Shown: positions 35,466-43,476 of the stretch, one piece after another
Position numbering within the stretch: position 1 is the first letter of the stretch
How the letters are laid out: the number at the start of each line of letters is the position of its first letter
Assembly (NCBI GenBank): GCA_018668635.1
Contig: JABJCN010000055.1
Location: forward strand, 1-44,765
DNA: 44,765 bases
Origin: Opitutia bacterium
GTDB taxonomy: Bacteria; Verrucomicrobiota; Verrucomicrobiia; Opitutales; JABJCN01
Direction of reading: 5' to 3'
Notes under the pieces: generated by a model
The model's input: the letters and a program-made list of their open reading frames with translations, nothing else
Database searches by the model: none
Told to the model about the DNA's origin: nothing
Translations under genes and position numbers: made by a program

Positions 35466-35924
35466 ATGAGCAAACTCAAAGCAAACGCTCCCGCACCCTC
35501 ATTTTCAACTACAGACCAGGATGGCAACCTTGCAAAACTGGAAGACTTTCGCGGGAAAAAAGTAATCCTCTATTTCTATCCAAAGGACGATACCCCCGGT
35601 TGTACAAAGGAAGCATGTGCATTTAGAGACGCCTTTGCTGAGTTCAAATTAAAAAACACAGTCATTTTAGGCGTGAGCCCGGATAATGAGAAGTCGCACA
35701 CAAAGTTCATTGAAAAATTTTCCCTTCCCTTTCCATTACTTTGCGACACGGAAAAGACCATCGCCAAAGATTATGAGGTATGGGTTGAGAAAAGCATGTA
35801 TGGTCGTAAATACATGGGCGTGGAACGATCGACCTTCTTGATAGATGAAAACGGTGTACTCTCAAACATCCTCAGAAAGGTGAAACCGGAACCTCATGTT
35901 GAGGAGTTGCTAAAACTGGTTTAA
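35466..35924 (+). CDS. bcp: Thiol peroxidase Bcp/PrxQ
   Basis: A 152-residue atypical 2-Cys peroxiredoxin that reduces peroxides with thioredoxin. The peroxidatic cysteine is C46 in KDDTPGCTKEACAFRD and the resolving cysteine is C51, five residues later as in PrxQ. KVILYFYPKD precedes them, and VERSTFLIDENG is the usual later strand. No signal peptide is seen, so it is cytoplasmic. The ATG is preceded by A/T-rich sequence without a Shine-Dalgarno. It is a single gene, divergent from tolB. Confidence 0.95.
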   Translation: MSKLKANAPAPSFSTTDQDGNLAKLEDFRGKKVILYFYPKDDTPGCTKEACAFRDAFAEFKLKNTVILGVSPDNEKSHTKFIEKFSLPFPLLCDTEKTIAKDYEVWVEKSMYGRKYMGVERSTFLIDENGVLSNILRKVKPEPHVEELLKLV

Positions 35925-36149
35925 GATTCGATTCTGGACGGATGAACCTATGAAATTAATTCAGGTTGAGATGTGAATATTGAGATCAGGAGTGATATTT
36001 TTTTCCACACTGATATTTGACAAACCCCGATCGCACTCCTTTTCTCTTCTTCCCTTTTTAATCGGGTGGTTGAATAATGTTTCCACTTCAGTGCCAAATA
36101 CCAATGCATTGAACTGCTTTACCCTGACCTTTTAAAAAATATAAAAATC
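35925..36149. other. Promoter region of citrate synthase
   Basis: 225 bases between bcp and gltA. It contains a perfect -35-like TTGACA at 36017-36022, but I find no good -10 at 17 bases (the sequence there is pyrimidine-rich). CCCGAT (36026-36031) and ATCGGG (36061-36066) could pair across a long pyrimidine loop. No gene is seen. Confidence 0.35.
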
Positions 36150-37436
36150 ATGAGCGACAAAGCAAAAATTACCTTCGGAGAAAAAACTTGCGAATTACCT
36201 GTAATCTTGGGAACGGAGGAGGAAAGGGCCTTTGATATCTCCAAACTCCGAGGCGACACGGGTCTCATTACTCTTGATATAGGATTCAAGAATACCGGTT
36301 CGACCCAGAGTAAAATCACATTTCTTGACGGGGAAAAGGGTATACTGCGCTACCGAGGTTACTCGATCGAGGATCTTGCTGAAAAATCCACTTTTCTTGA
36401 GGTAGCCCACCTTTTAATACATGGGGAACTTCCCTCGGCAAAAGTTTTTGAAGATTTCAGCAAGGACATCACCACTCATACTTTGATTCATGAAGACATG
36501 AAGCGTTTCTATGAGGCCTACCCATCAAAGGCTCACCCAATGGGCATTCTAGCCTCAATGGTCTCAGCGATGTCAACTTTTTATCCAGGTTCGCAGGATC
36601 CAAATCGAGAAGCGGAATCAATCAACAGGACCATTATCCGGCTGCTTGCCAAGATTCCAACAATATCAGCCTGGGCCTATAAAAATTCTGTTGGTCACCC
36701 GGTTGTCTATCCGCGGAACTCCTACAGCTACGTGCAGAACTTCGTGAACATGATGTTCTCACTCCCAACCGAGGACTACGAACCCGACCCCTTGGTTGTC
36801 GATGCGTTGGACAAGCTTCTTATACTCCATGCCGATCATGAACAAAACTGTTCAGCAGCGGCCGTTCGTATAGCAGGATCCTCCCGTTGTAATCTCTACT
36901 CAGCTATTTCCACAGGTGTCACCGCTCTTTGGGGACCTCTCCATGGTGGAGCAAATCAAGCGGTAATTGAGATGCTTGATGCAATTCATGCCGATGGAGG
37001 CGGGCCCGACAAATGGATTGAAAAAGCAAAGGATAAGGATGACGAATTCCGACTTATGGGTTTTGGCCACCGAGTCTACAAAAATTTCGACCCACGAGCA
37101 AAAATCATCAAGAAAGCCTGTGACGGTGTTCTAAGTGCGCTCGGTGTCACTGATCCTGTCCTGGACATTGCGAGGCATCTTGAAGAAGTTGCACTCAGGG
37201 ATGATTACTTCATTGAACGGAACCTCTACCCAAATGTAGACTTCTACTCAGGTATCATCTACCGGGCCCTTGGAATTCCAACGGATATGTTTACCGTCAT
37301 GTTTGCACTGGGTCGCCTACCCGGATGGATTGCCCAGTGGAAAGAAATGATCGAAAACAAGGAACCCATCGGTCGCCCAAGACAGATCTACACAGGCGCA
37401 CCCCATCGCCCATACGTTCCGCTATCTAAGAGATAG
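36150..37436 (+). CDS. gltA: Citrate synthase
   Basis: A 428-residue type I/hexameric-type citrate synthase that condenses acetyl-CoA with oxaloacetate at the start of the TCA cycle. Three regions carry the catalytic residues: LHADHEQNCSAAAVR, WGPLHGGANQAVIEML and MGFGHRVYKNFDPRAK. ILRYRGYSIEDLAE, SAWAYKNSVGHP and DFYSGIIYRALGIPTDMFTVMFA are also standard. The N-terminal 40-residue beta domain of Gram-negative enzymes is present. The start lies behind an A-rich stretch with no Shine-Dalgarno. The ABC ATPase gene begins 48 bases later. Confidence 0.96.
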   Translation: MSDKAKITFGEKTCELPVILGTEEERAFDISKLRGDTGLITLDIGFKNTGSTQSKITFLDGEKGILRYRGYSIEDLAEKSTFLEVAHLLIHGELPSAKVFEDFSKDITTHTLIHEDMKRFYEAYPSKAHPMGILASMVSAMSTFYPGSQDPNREAESINRTIIRLLAKIPTISAWAYKNSVGHPVVYPRNSYSYVQNFVNMMFSLPTEDYEPDPLVVDALDKLLILHADHEQNCSAAAVRIAGSSRCNLYSAISTGVTALWGPLHGGANQAVIEMLDAIHADGGGPDKWIEKAKDKDDEFRLMGFGHRVYKNFDPRAKIIKKACDGVLSALGVTDPVLDIARHLEEVALRDDYFIERNLYPNVDFYSGIIYRALGIPTDMFTVMFALGRLPGWIAQWKEMIENKEPIGRPRQIYTGAPHRPYVPLSKR

Positions 37437-37484
37437 AGATAGCGCGACCGGTCTTGTCCACTCCAACCCGGACGCGAAACCTGT

Positions 37485-38216
37485 ATGAGTGAAGACCCGT
37501 CCGTGGTACAAGTTCGTGGACTCACCAAGCGGTTCAACGGATTGACTGCAGTCGACAACATTGATTTCGATCTTCGTCCACACTGTACAACTGCCCTGCT
37601 GGGAAGCAACGGGGCAGGAAAGACAACCACCATATCAATGCTTCTCGGGTTGCTTCTCCCAACCAATGGAACGATAAGAATCTTTGGTCAAAACCTCATC
37701 AGTGACAGATTTAAGATTCTGCCCAGGATCAATATCTCCTCCCCATACATCGACCTTCCCCAGCGCCTAACCGTACGACAAAATCTAACGGTCTATTCCC
37801 GGCTTTACAAGGTTCCTTCCTCCAAGGAACGAATCGCAAAGCTATCGAAGGACCTTGAATTGACGGAATTCATTGACCGCCAAGTCCGCAAGCTTTCCTC
37901 CGGCCAGAAAACACGGGTATCCCTGGCCAAGGCACTCATCAACGAACCTGAACTCCTGCTACTCGATGAACCAACAGCCAGCCTCGACCCGGAGACCGCC
38001 ATGTGGGTACGTGATTACCTCCGGAAATATCAGGAACGCCGTAATACCGCCATTCTGTTGGCCAGCCACAACATGCTGGAAGTAGAGCGCATGTGCCAAC
38101 ACGTCTACATTATGAACAAGGGGCGAATCGTGGAACAAGGTTCTCCAACCGAGCTAATCAGCCGACACGAAAAGCAGGATCTTGAGGAAGTATTTCTCAA
38201 AATTGCCAGAAACTAA
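37485..38216 (+). CDS. ABC transporter ATP-binding protein (ABC-2 export type)
   Basis: A 243-residue nucleotide-binding subunit. Walker A is GSNGAGKTT (40-48), the signature is LSSGQ (137-141) and Walker B is LLLLDEP (about 157-163), with the switch histidine in LASHNMLEVER. The short C-terminal extension (HEKQDLEEVFLKIARN) is typical of DrrA/NodI-like exporters. The next gene, one base after its stop, is the permease, so the pair forms an exporter. The cargo is unknown. Confidence 0.92.
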   Translation: MSEDPSVVQVRGLTKRFNGLTAVDNIDFDLRPHCTTALLGSNGAGKTTTISMLLGLLLPTNGTIRIFGQNLISDRFKILPRINISSPYIDLPQRLTVRQNLTVYSRLYKVPSSKERIAKLSKDLELTEFIDRQVRKLSSGQKTRVSLAKALINEPELLLLDEPTASLDPETAMWVRDYLRKYQERRNTAILLASHNMLEVERMCQHVYIMNKGRIVEQGSPTELISRHEKQDLEEVFLKIARN

Positions 38217-38217
38217 A

Positions 38218-39009
38218 ATGTCCTACACCCGCATAACCGCCCTCATGCTGCGCTACATCTACCTGTTGCGCAGTTCATGGCCGCGCCTGCTGGAAATTAT
38301 CTTCTGGCCGACCATGCAACTCATCACCTGGGGGTTCATCAGCCAGCATCTGATTTCTGAGTCTGAATGGTACAAGAAAGCACCTGCGCTACTCCTCACC
38401 GCCGTCCTTCTATGGGACATCCTCTTCCGTTCCCATATCAACTTCGCCCTCTCATTTCTAGAGGAATTATGGTCACGAAATCTTGCCAACCTGTTTGTCA
38501 GCCCTCTTCGACCGCACGAAATGCTGGTCTCACTAACAGCAATCAGTTTATTGCGAACAATGGTCGGTGTCATTCCTGCCTGCTTCATTGCACTGCCTCT
38601 GTTCAAACTTAATATCTTCGGGCTTGGAACACCTCTCCTCCTTTTCTACCTCAACCTAGTGTTTTTTGGGTGGTGTACAGGCATATGCGTGGTTGCCATC
38701 CTTATCCGCTTTGGTGTGGCAGCCGAAAGCCTCGCCTGGCTCTCCATCTTCCTGATTGCCCCGCTCATGGCGGTGTACTATCCAGTGGACATACTTCCAA
38801 CTGCCCTTCAGAAACTTGCCTACAGCATTCCACCGGCACATGTCTTTGAAGGAATGCGCACACTCTATTTGGAGGGAATCCTGGAAACGGGATATCTATG
38901 GCGTGCGGCAGGTCTGAATATCCTCTACTTTGTATTTGCATTCGGCGTCTTCCATATTGCCTATCGTTCCGCTCGCAGGCATGGTCTTCTTCTTAATACT
39001 AGTGAATAA
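38218..39009 (+). CDS. ABC-2 family permease
   Basis: A 263-residue membrane protein with about six membrane segments and the ABC-2 fold. The conserved late segment SIPPAHVFEGMRTLYLEG is characteristic of the DrrB/NodJ type. The ATG at 38218 lies one base after the ATPase stop; the longer frame from 38182 overlaps the ATPase and is rejected. With the ATPase it would form a dimeric exporter of lipids, polysaccharide or drugs. The TPR gene follows after 13 bases. Confidence 0.9.
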   Translation: MSYTRITALMLRYIYLLRSSWPRLLEIIFWPTMQLITWGFISQHLISESEWYKKAPALLLTAVLLWDILFRSHINFALSFLEELWSRNLANLFVSPLRPHEMLVSLTAISLLRTMVGVIPACFIALPLFKLNIFGLGTPLLLFYLNLVFFGWCTGICVVAILIRFGVAAESLAWLSIFLIAPLMAVYYPVDILPTALQKLAYSIPPAHVFEGMRTLYLEGILETGYLWRAAGLNILYFVFAFGVFHIAYRSARRHGLLLNTSE

Positions 39010-39022
39010 CTCCACAAAACTC

Positions 39023-39781
39023 ATGAGATTAATACCCTTCCTGCTTCTCCCTGTCTTCCTTTTTGCCAGAGATGAAAAACACCCTCTCCCCGAAAGTGAA
39101 CGCCAAGAAATGCAGAAACAATTCAAGGAAGACATTTCAGACTATACTGAGCACCTCTCGAAAAGTCCAAAGGAAGTCCGCCTTTATTCACGTAGAGGGG
39201 ATATGCACCTTTTTGCCGGCAACTTCGCCAAGGCCGTGGCTGACTTCGAGAAAATGATAGAACTTGACCCCTCTCAGGACGCTCCACACTGGCGACTTGG
39301 CATTGCCTATTACTACATCAATGACTTCAAGAAAGGTATGGACCAGTTTTCCAAATATCATGCCTATGATGCCGTCGACAGGGAGAATGGTGTATGGAAA
39401 TATTTTTGCCAGAGTTGTCTCGAAGGGATTAAAAAGGCAGAGCGTGAAATGCTTCCTTACACGCGTTTTGACAGACACCCCTTTCCAGCCATCTACGACC
39501 TGCTTGGAGGCAAAGAAGATATGTCTCCTGAAAAAATCCTCAAGGCGGCCGAGGTCTCCAAGGAAAGTGAAAGCGCAAAGATTCGTCGATTTTTCTTTGC
39601 ACACCTGTACATCGGGATGTGGTATGAAATTCAAGGAAATAAAGAGAAGGCTATCAAGCACCTGCGTCTCGCCACCGCAAATGCATACGGTCGCACAAGC
39701 AAAACCTACATGTGGCAGGTCGCCCGCCTCCAGTATGAACAGCTTGCCGGTGGCACTTTCAGAACAGCGAAACAACCCTAG
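39023..39781 (+). CDS. Exported TPR-repeat protein
   Basis: A 252-residue protein starting at the ATG at 39023 with a signal peptide (MRLIPFLLLPVFLFA). TPR units follow, for example VRLYSRRGDMHLFAGNFAKA with VADFEKMIELDPSQ, and APHWRLGIAYYYINDFKKG. A later block (FFFAHLYIGMWYEIQGNKEKAIKHL) is also TPR-like and ends in a stretch reminiscent of NlpI-type lipoproteins (TYMWQVARLQYEQL), but no lipobox is present. It lies between an ABC exporter and a PQQ-propeller gene in one tight group. Its role is probably as a periplasmic scaffold; partners are unknown. Confidence 0.8.
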   Translation: MRLIPFLLLPVFLFARDEKHPLPESERQEMQKQFKEDISDYTEHLSKSPKEVRLYSRRGDMHLFAGNFAKAVADFEKMIELDPSQDAPHWRLGIAYYYINDFKKGMDQFSKYHAYDAVDRENGVWKYFCQSCLEGIKKAEREMLPYTRFDRHPFPAIYDLLGGKEDMSPEKILKAAEVSKESESAKIRRFFFAHLYIGMWYEIQGNKEKAIKHLRLATANAYGRTSKTYMWQVARLQYEQLAGGTFRTAKQP

Positions 39782-39787
39782 CCAGTC

Positions 39788-41032
39788 ATGCAAAAGCTCT
39801 TTTTAACCCTATTTTCGCTTCTCTTCACACAAGGCTCATTCGCCTCGTGGCCCCAGTTCCTTGGTCCCGATAGGAACGGTATTGCTGATGAAAAAACTTC
39901 CATCCGAATCCCCGGCGAAACCGAGGAATTTGCTAAACTCTGGAAAATTAAGGTTGGAGATGGCCGAGCCGGACCTGTCGTCTACGGTAACAAGGTCCTC
40001 CTGCATCACCGGATTGATAATGAAGAAATTCTGGATGCTCTTGAGGCCGAAACAGGAAAGACTATCTGGAGAGCATCCCACCCATGCACTTACGTCGATA
40101 GCTACGGAATGGACTCTGGCCCAAAGTCAACACCTACCATCATCGATGGTAAAATCTACACCTATGGCATCCAAGGCCTGCTTGCCTGCACGGATTTGGA
40201 AACAGGAAAAAATATATGGAAAGTTGACACCCTAAAGCAGTACCAATCGAAAAAGGGCTTTTTTGGTCGATGCTCCTCCCCCCTTGTCGAAAACGGACTC
40301 GTTTTACTCAACCTGGGCGGTCGCCATCAGGGTAAAGGTGCCGGGGTGGCCGCCTTCAAGGCAGATTCCGGGAAACTCGTATGGCATGCCACTGACCATG
40401 AGGGCAGTTATGCTTCGCCTATTGCCACGACGATCAATGGGAAACGTACCGCCATCTTTTTTACCCGCGAAGGTCTAGTTGGTGCCACGCTGGGGAAGCC
40501 CGGGACAATACCCTCTATACTATTCCAGAATCATTACCGACCGGCCATGCACGCCTCGGTTAATGCGGCCAGTGCGGTATCCTTCGATGGAAACAAGGTT
40601 TTTGCGTCAACCTGCTACAGGGTGGGCGCCACGGTATGGGAAGTCGGTAAGGATGGTAAGCTTTCACAAGTATGGAAGGCCCAGGACGCAATGGACTCAC
40701 ACTTTTCAACTCCGGTCCTCTACAAGGGTCGCCTCTATGGGATGCATGGCCGACAGGAGGATGGCATGCAGGCCCGATGTATTGAACCCGAAACCGGCAA
40801 GGTAATTTGGACAAGCGGCCGAATGGACTCCGGTTGCCTCCTCGTCGCCGATGGCAAACTTGTGATCCTGCTTGAATCCGGAGAATTGATAATCGCAGAT
40901 GCACAGAAAGGTCATTACATGGAACTCTCCCGACGGCAAGTCCTTGGGAAAGGTCGCTCCTACCCCGCGATATCGAAAAGCCGACTCTATGCCCGCGATG
41001 AGCGCAACATGATTGCCCTCAAGCTTAACTAG
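39788..41032 (+). CDS. Exported PQQ-like beta-propeller protein (BamB-like repeats)
   Basis: A 414-residue protein with a signal peptide (MQKLFLTLFSLLFTQGSFAS) directly followed by WPQFLGPDRNGIADE, the usual first strand of PVC-group PQQ-like proteins. Blades with A-x-ETGK and D-LETGK-type turns recur (ALEAETGKTIWRA, DLETGKNIWKV, CIEPETGKVIWTS). No catalytic dehydrogenase residues or quinone-binding Cys pair were recognised, so it is probably a binding scaffold rather than an enzyme. It is the last gene of the ABC/TPR group, 6 bases after the TPR gene, and converges on its paralogue at 41070. Confidence 0.85.
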   Translation: MQKLFLTLFSLLFTQGSFASWPQFLGPDRNGIADEKTSIRIPGETEEFAKLWKIKVGDGRAGPVVYGNKVLLHHRIDNEEILDALEAETGKTIWRASHPCTYVDSYGMDSGPKSTPTIIDGKIYTYGIQGLLACTDLETGKNIWKVDTLKQYQSKKGFFGRCSSPLVENGLVLLNLGGRHQGKGAGVAAFKADSGKLVWHATDHEGSYASPIATTINGKRTAIFFTREGLVGATLGKPGTIPSILFQNHYRPAMHASVNAASAVSFDGNKVFASTCYRVGATVWEVGKDGKLSQVWKAQDAMDSHFSTPVLYKGRLYGMHGRQEDGMQARCIEPETGKVIWTSGRMDSGCLLVADGKLVILLESGELIIADAQKGHYMELSRRQVLGKGRSYPAISKSRLYARDERNMIALKLN

Positions 41033-41069
41033 ACAGATCAATATTCAGGAAAATCAATCTGCATGGGCA

Positions 41070-42542
41070 CTACTTGGCCCGAAGGTCATAGCAAATGATC
41101 CGTGAGGGGCGGCTTGAAATATGGTCCTTCTTATTCTGGGCCACATAGAGAAGTCCGCGGTGAACCGACGGAAGCGTCCAGGTCTCCTGAGCAAGAAATA
41201 TCTGATGCCGAGCTATCACCTTTGCACCTTTCGGAGCCAGGTCCATCCAGAGCAAACTTCCATACTCACCAAGACAAAGCCAGGATCCATCTACTTTCAA
41301 CAGGTTCCCCCGTCGCAGACCCATATTGAATGGACGACCATCCGGGAGAATTTCCTGCCACTCCTGTCGATCCCGCCACATTTCCTTGCCGGTCTTGGCC
41401 TCGTAACAAACCAGTTCTGCCTGTAAGTCATGTCGACCATCAAACCCATAAAGATAACCATCTGCCAATACAGGGGTCATGAAATGTACGCCAAACCCTG
41501 GCGCCTCCCATGCAGGATCGGCAAAGAATTCAGGGGTAATCTCCAGCATCACTCCCCCTTTCGAGTAACATTCTGTAAGAAAAACCCGGTTCCCCACCAC
41601 CACCGGCATGGCCGCATTAACAGACTCAGCCTTTGTCGCACGCCAGGGGAAACGAAAATCCACCACGCCGGTAACTGGGTCAATACAAAGAAGTCCTCCT
41701 GTGGGTGGACGACTCTCTCCACCGGCAAAGGCCAAAATCTTGTCCTTGCCATGTAGATTGGCTATAATCGGGGAAGAATAACTCGCTCCCCATTGGTTCC
41801 CTGCACCCCAGGCCAAATGGCCATTCAACTTGTTGAAAGCCGTAATACACGGCCCTCCCTCGGCACCAATATTCACAATCAGTAAATCCTTGTAGACCAG
41901 AGGCGTTGACCCCTGCCCAAAAAACTTGCCACGCACCTTGAACTCTTTGGCCAGATCACGTTTCCAGATCACCTGCCCATCGATTGCACGAAGGCAGTGA
42001 ATGATGCTGGTCACCCCCAATGTATAGATTTCCCCCCCATCGATTACCACGCTGGAACGCGGGCCATTGTTGTAGCCATAGCGGTCGGTATAGGCCACAG
42101 GATATTGGTAAATCCAGTACCTCTTACCGGTTTCCGGATTGATACACTCCACAGTCTCCTGGTCCTCCCACCTATGGAATAAATACATGCGGCCGTTTGC
42201 TACCGTGGGGCAAGTATAACCGGTCCCAGTTTCAATTTCCCAGACCTTGACAGGGCCACCCTTTGAAAAGGTCTTCTCCAGATGAGTCTCTGCTGAAATT
42301 GCATTGTCCGTAGCGCCAAGAAATCGAGGCCAGGACTGCGTTTTTGCTTTTGACGAAAGTGGCTTCGCTGCCTTGTGAAATGTTAGACGACTAAAAGACT
42401 TGGCCTCAGGCGTTACTGGATCCGGTAATTCATAGACCTTTGGTGGGGCAGGATCCTTGACATCCAGTTTCTCCGTCCCGGGTAGCAAGGTTGCAAGGAG
42501 TCCCAAAGCAAGGATGGGTATTCTAAAGCAGGATACCTTCAT
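41070..42542 (-). CDS. Second exported PQQ-like beta-propeller protein
   Basis: A 490-residue paralogue of the neighbouring protein. The signal peptide is MKVSCFRIPILALGLLATLLPG. An extra region of about 60 residues, rich in Pro and Lys (KDPAPPKVYELPDPVTP), precedes SWPRFLGATDNAISAE, which corresponds to the start of the shorter paralogue. Shared blocks include GYNNGPRSSVVIDGGEIYTLG versus YGMDSGPKSTPTIIDGKIY and FGQGSTPLV versus FGRCSSPLV. The start overlaps the stop of the parvulin gene (ATGA), so the two are co-translated. A periplasmic substrate- or protein-binding role is likely. Confidence 0.85.
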   Translation of the reverse strand: MKVSCFRIPILALGLLATLLPGTEKLDVKDPAPPKVYELPDPVTPEAKSFSRLTFHKAAKPLSSKAKTQSWPRFLGATDNAISAETHLEKTFSKGGPVKVWEIETGTGYTCPTVANGRMYLFHRWEDQETVECINPETGKRYWIYQYPVAYTDRYGYNNGPRSSVVIDGGEIYTLGVTSIIHCLRAIDGQVIWKRDLAKEFKVRGKFFGQGSTPLVYKDLLIVNIGAEGGPCITAFNKLNGHLAWGAGNQWGASYSSPIIANLHGKDKILAFAGGESRPPTGGLLCIDPVTGVVDFRFPWRATKAESVNAAMPVVVGNRVFLTECYSKGGVMLEITPEFFADPAWEAPGFGVHFMTPVLADGYLYGFDGRHDLQAELVCYEAKTGKEMWRDRQEWQEILPDGRPFNMGLRRGNLLKVDGSWLCLGEYGSLLWMDLAPKGAKVIARHQIFLAQETWTLPSVHRGLLYVAQNKKDHISSRPSRIICYDLRAK

Positions 42543-43399
42543 CCCTGTACCACTTCAATGGTTGCCCGCTCCTTCAAATCCTCAAGGAAAAGTCGATAAG
42601 CTTCATTTCTTCGTTCTCGAAGCAACATCATGACAATTTGCTCGCGGACCTCTTCAAATGGTCGGGTTCGACTCTCCTGTTTTTCGTGCAGCCTGGCAAT
42701 GTGCCAACCGAATTGAGTTTCAAATGGTTCACTGACGCCATCAACGTCCAAGGCAAATAAAACTTTCTCAAAAGGAGCCACCGTCTGGCCTCGCGGCACC
42801 CAACCGAGCGTCCCGCCATCATTTGCAGACGTATCTTCGGAAAATTCCCGGGCCACCGTTTCAAAATCCTTGCCGGATTCAAGCGCAGCCTTTGCTTTAC
42901 CGATCTTTTCCTTGGATGAATCACCAACCCCACGTGCAAGGATATGCGATGCACGGACTTGTTCGGCAACCTTGAAAAAGCCTGCATTTTTGGTATGGAA
43001 GGCTTCAGCATCCTCATCCGAAGGAGCATCCTGCCGCATCGCAGCCTCCATGATCTCATAGGCCTGCAGTCGGCGAAAAAGTTGCTTCCGCATGGTTTCA
43101 ATCAACCGGTCACGATCCTTGCCTGCCGCTTTCAGTTGCCGCTTGGTCTCCTGCTTCTTGAGCATTTTTTTCAGCTCCTGCTGGACCAGAGCCTCATCCG
43201 CCGGAGGGTTTACACGATCAATTTCTTGGTCGATCAAAACCTCCTCAATGATACGATCACGAGTCTCATCCTGCGCGGTTAGATTGATGATTGCCGGAGG
43301 TTTGCCCGCTAGTCGTTTTTGTACTTCCGGAAAAATCTCCTGCAGACGTTGTTGAAAAAACTGCTCAGGAATTTCCTGTCCGTTTATCTTGAGAATCAT
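42539..43399 (-). CDS. PpiC-type (parvulin) peptidyl-prolyl isomerase without a signal peptide
   Basis: A 286-residue protein with a helical N-terminal chaperone-like part (about 1-135) and a parvulin domain (about 145-242). The domain has VRASHILARG, EFSEDTSANDGGTLGWVPRGQ and FETQFGWHIARLHE, all typical. From the ATG at 43399 the N-terminus is MILKINGQEIPEQ, with no signal peptide or membrane anchor, unlike SurA, PpiD or PrsA. The longer frame to 43540 adds 47 residues that are not hydrophobic and overlaps the upstream membrane gene. It may act in the cytoplasm, perhaps on its co-translated partner before export. Confidence 0.85.
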   Translation of the reverse strand: MILKINGQEIPEQFFQQRLQEIFPEVQKRLAGKPPAIINLTAQDETRDRIIEEVLIDQEIDRVNPPADEALVQQELKKMLKKQETKRQLKAAGKDRDRLIETMRKQLFRRLQAYEIMEAAMRQDAPSDEDAEAFHTKNAGFFKVAEQVRASHILARGVGDSSKEKIGKAKAALESGKDFETVAREFSEDTSANDGGTLGWVPRGQTVAPFEKVLFALDVDGVSEPFETQFGWHIARLHEKQESRTRPFEEVREQIVMMLLRERRNEAYRLFLEDLKERATIEVVQG

Positions 43400-43450
43400 T
43401 TTTATACTACAAAAGTTGGTTGAATCGACCCAACCTACATCATTGAAAGC

Positions 43451-43474
43451 CGTTGCTGTGGCAACGTGTTTTTT
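43451..43474 (+). terminator. Plus-strand terminator-like hairpin, orphan
   Basis: CGTTGC-tgtg-GCAACG (43451-43466) is a perfect 6-bp stem with a 4-base loop, followed by tgtttttt. It looks like an intrinsic terminator on the plus strand, yet all genes here run on the minus strand. In the minus direction it lies between the membrane protein and parvulin genes and lacks a T-run. Confidence 0.4.
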
Positions 43475-43476
43475 GA

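Noticed and set aside
36017-36045. Sigma-70 promoter for gltA from the TTGACA at 36017
   Set aside because: No acceptable -10 is found 16-18 bases downstream, so only the region is noted.
41032-41069. Terminator hairpin between the two propeller genes (CAGAT...ATCTG)
   Set aside because: The stem is only five base pairs with a 20-odd base loop and no T-run; it is too weak to call.
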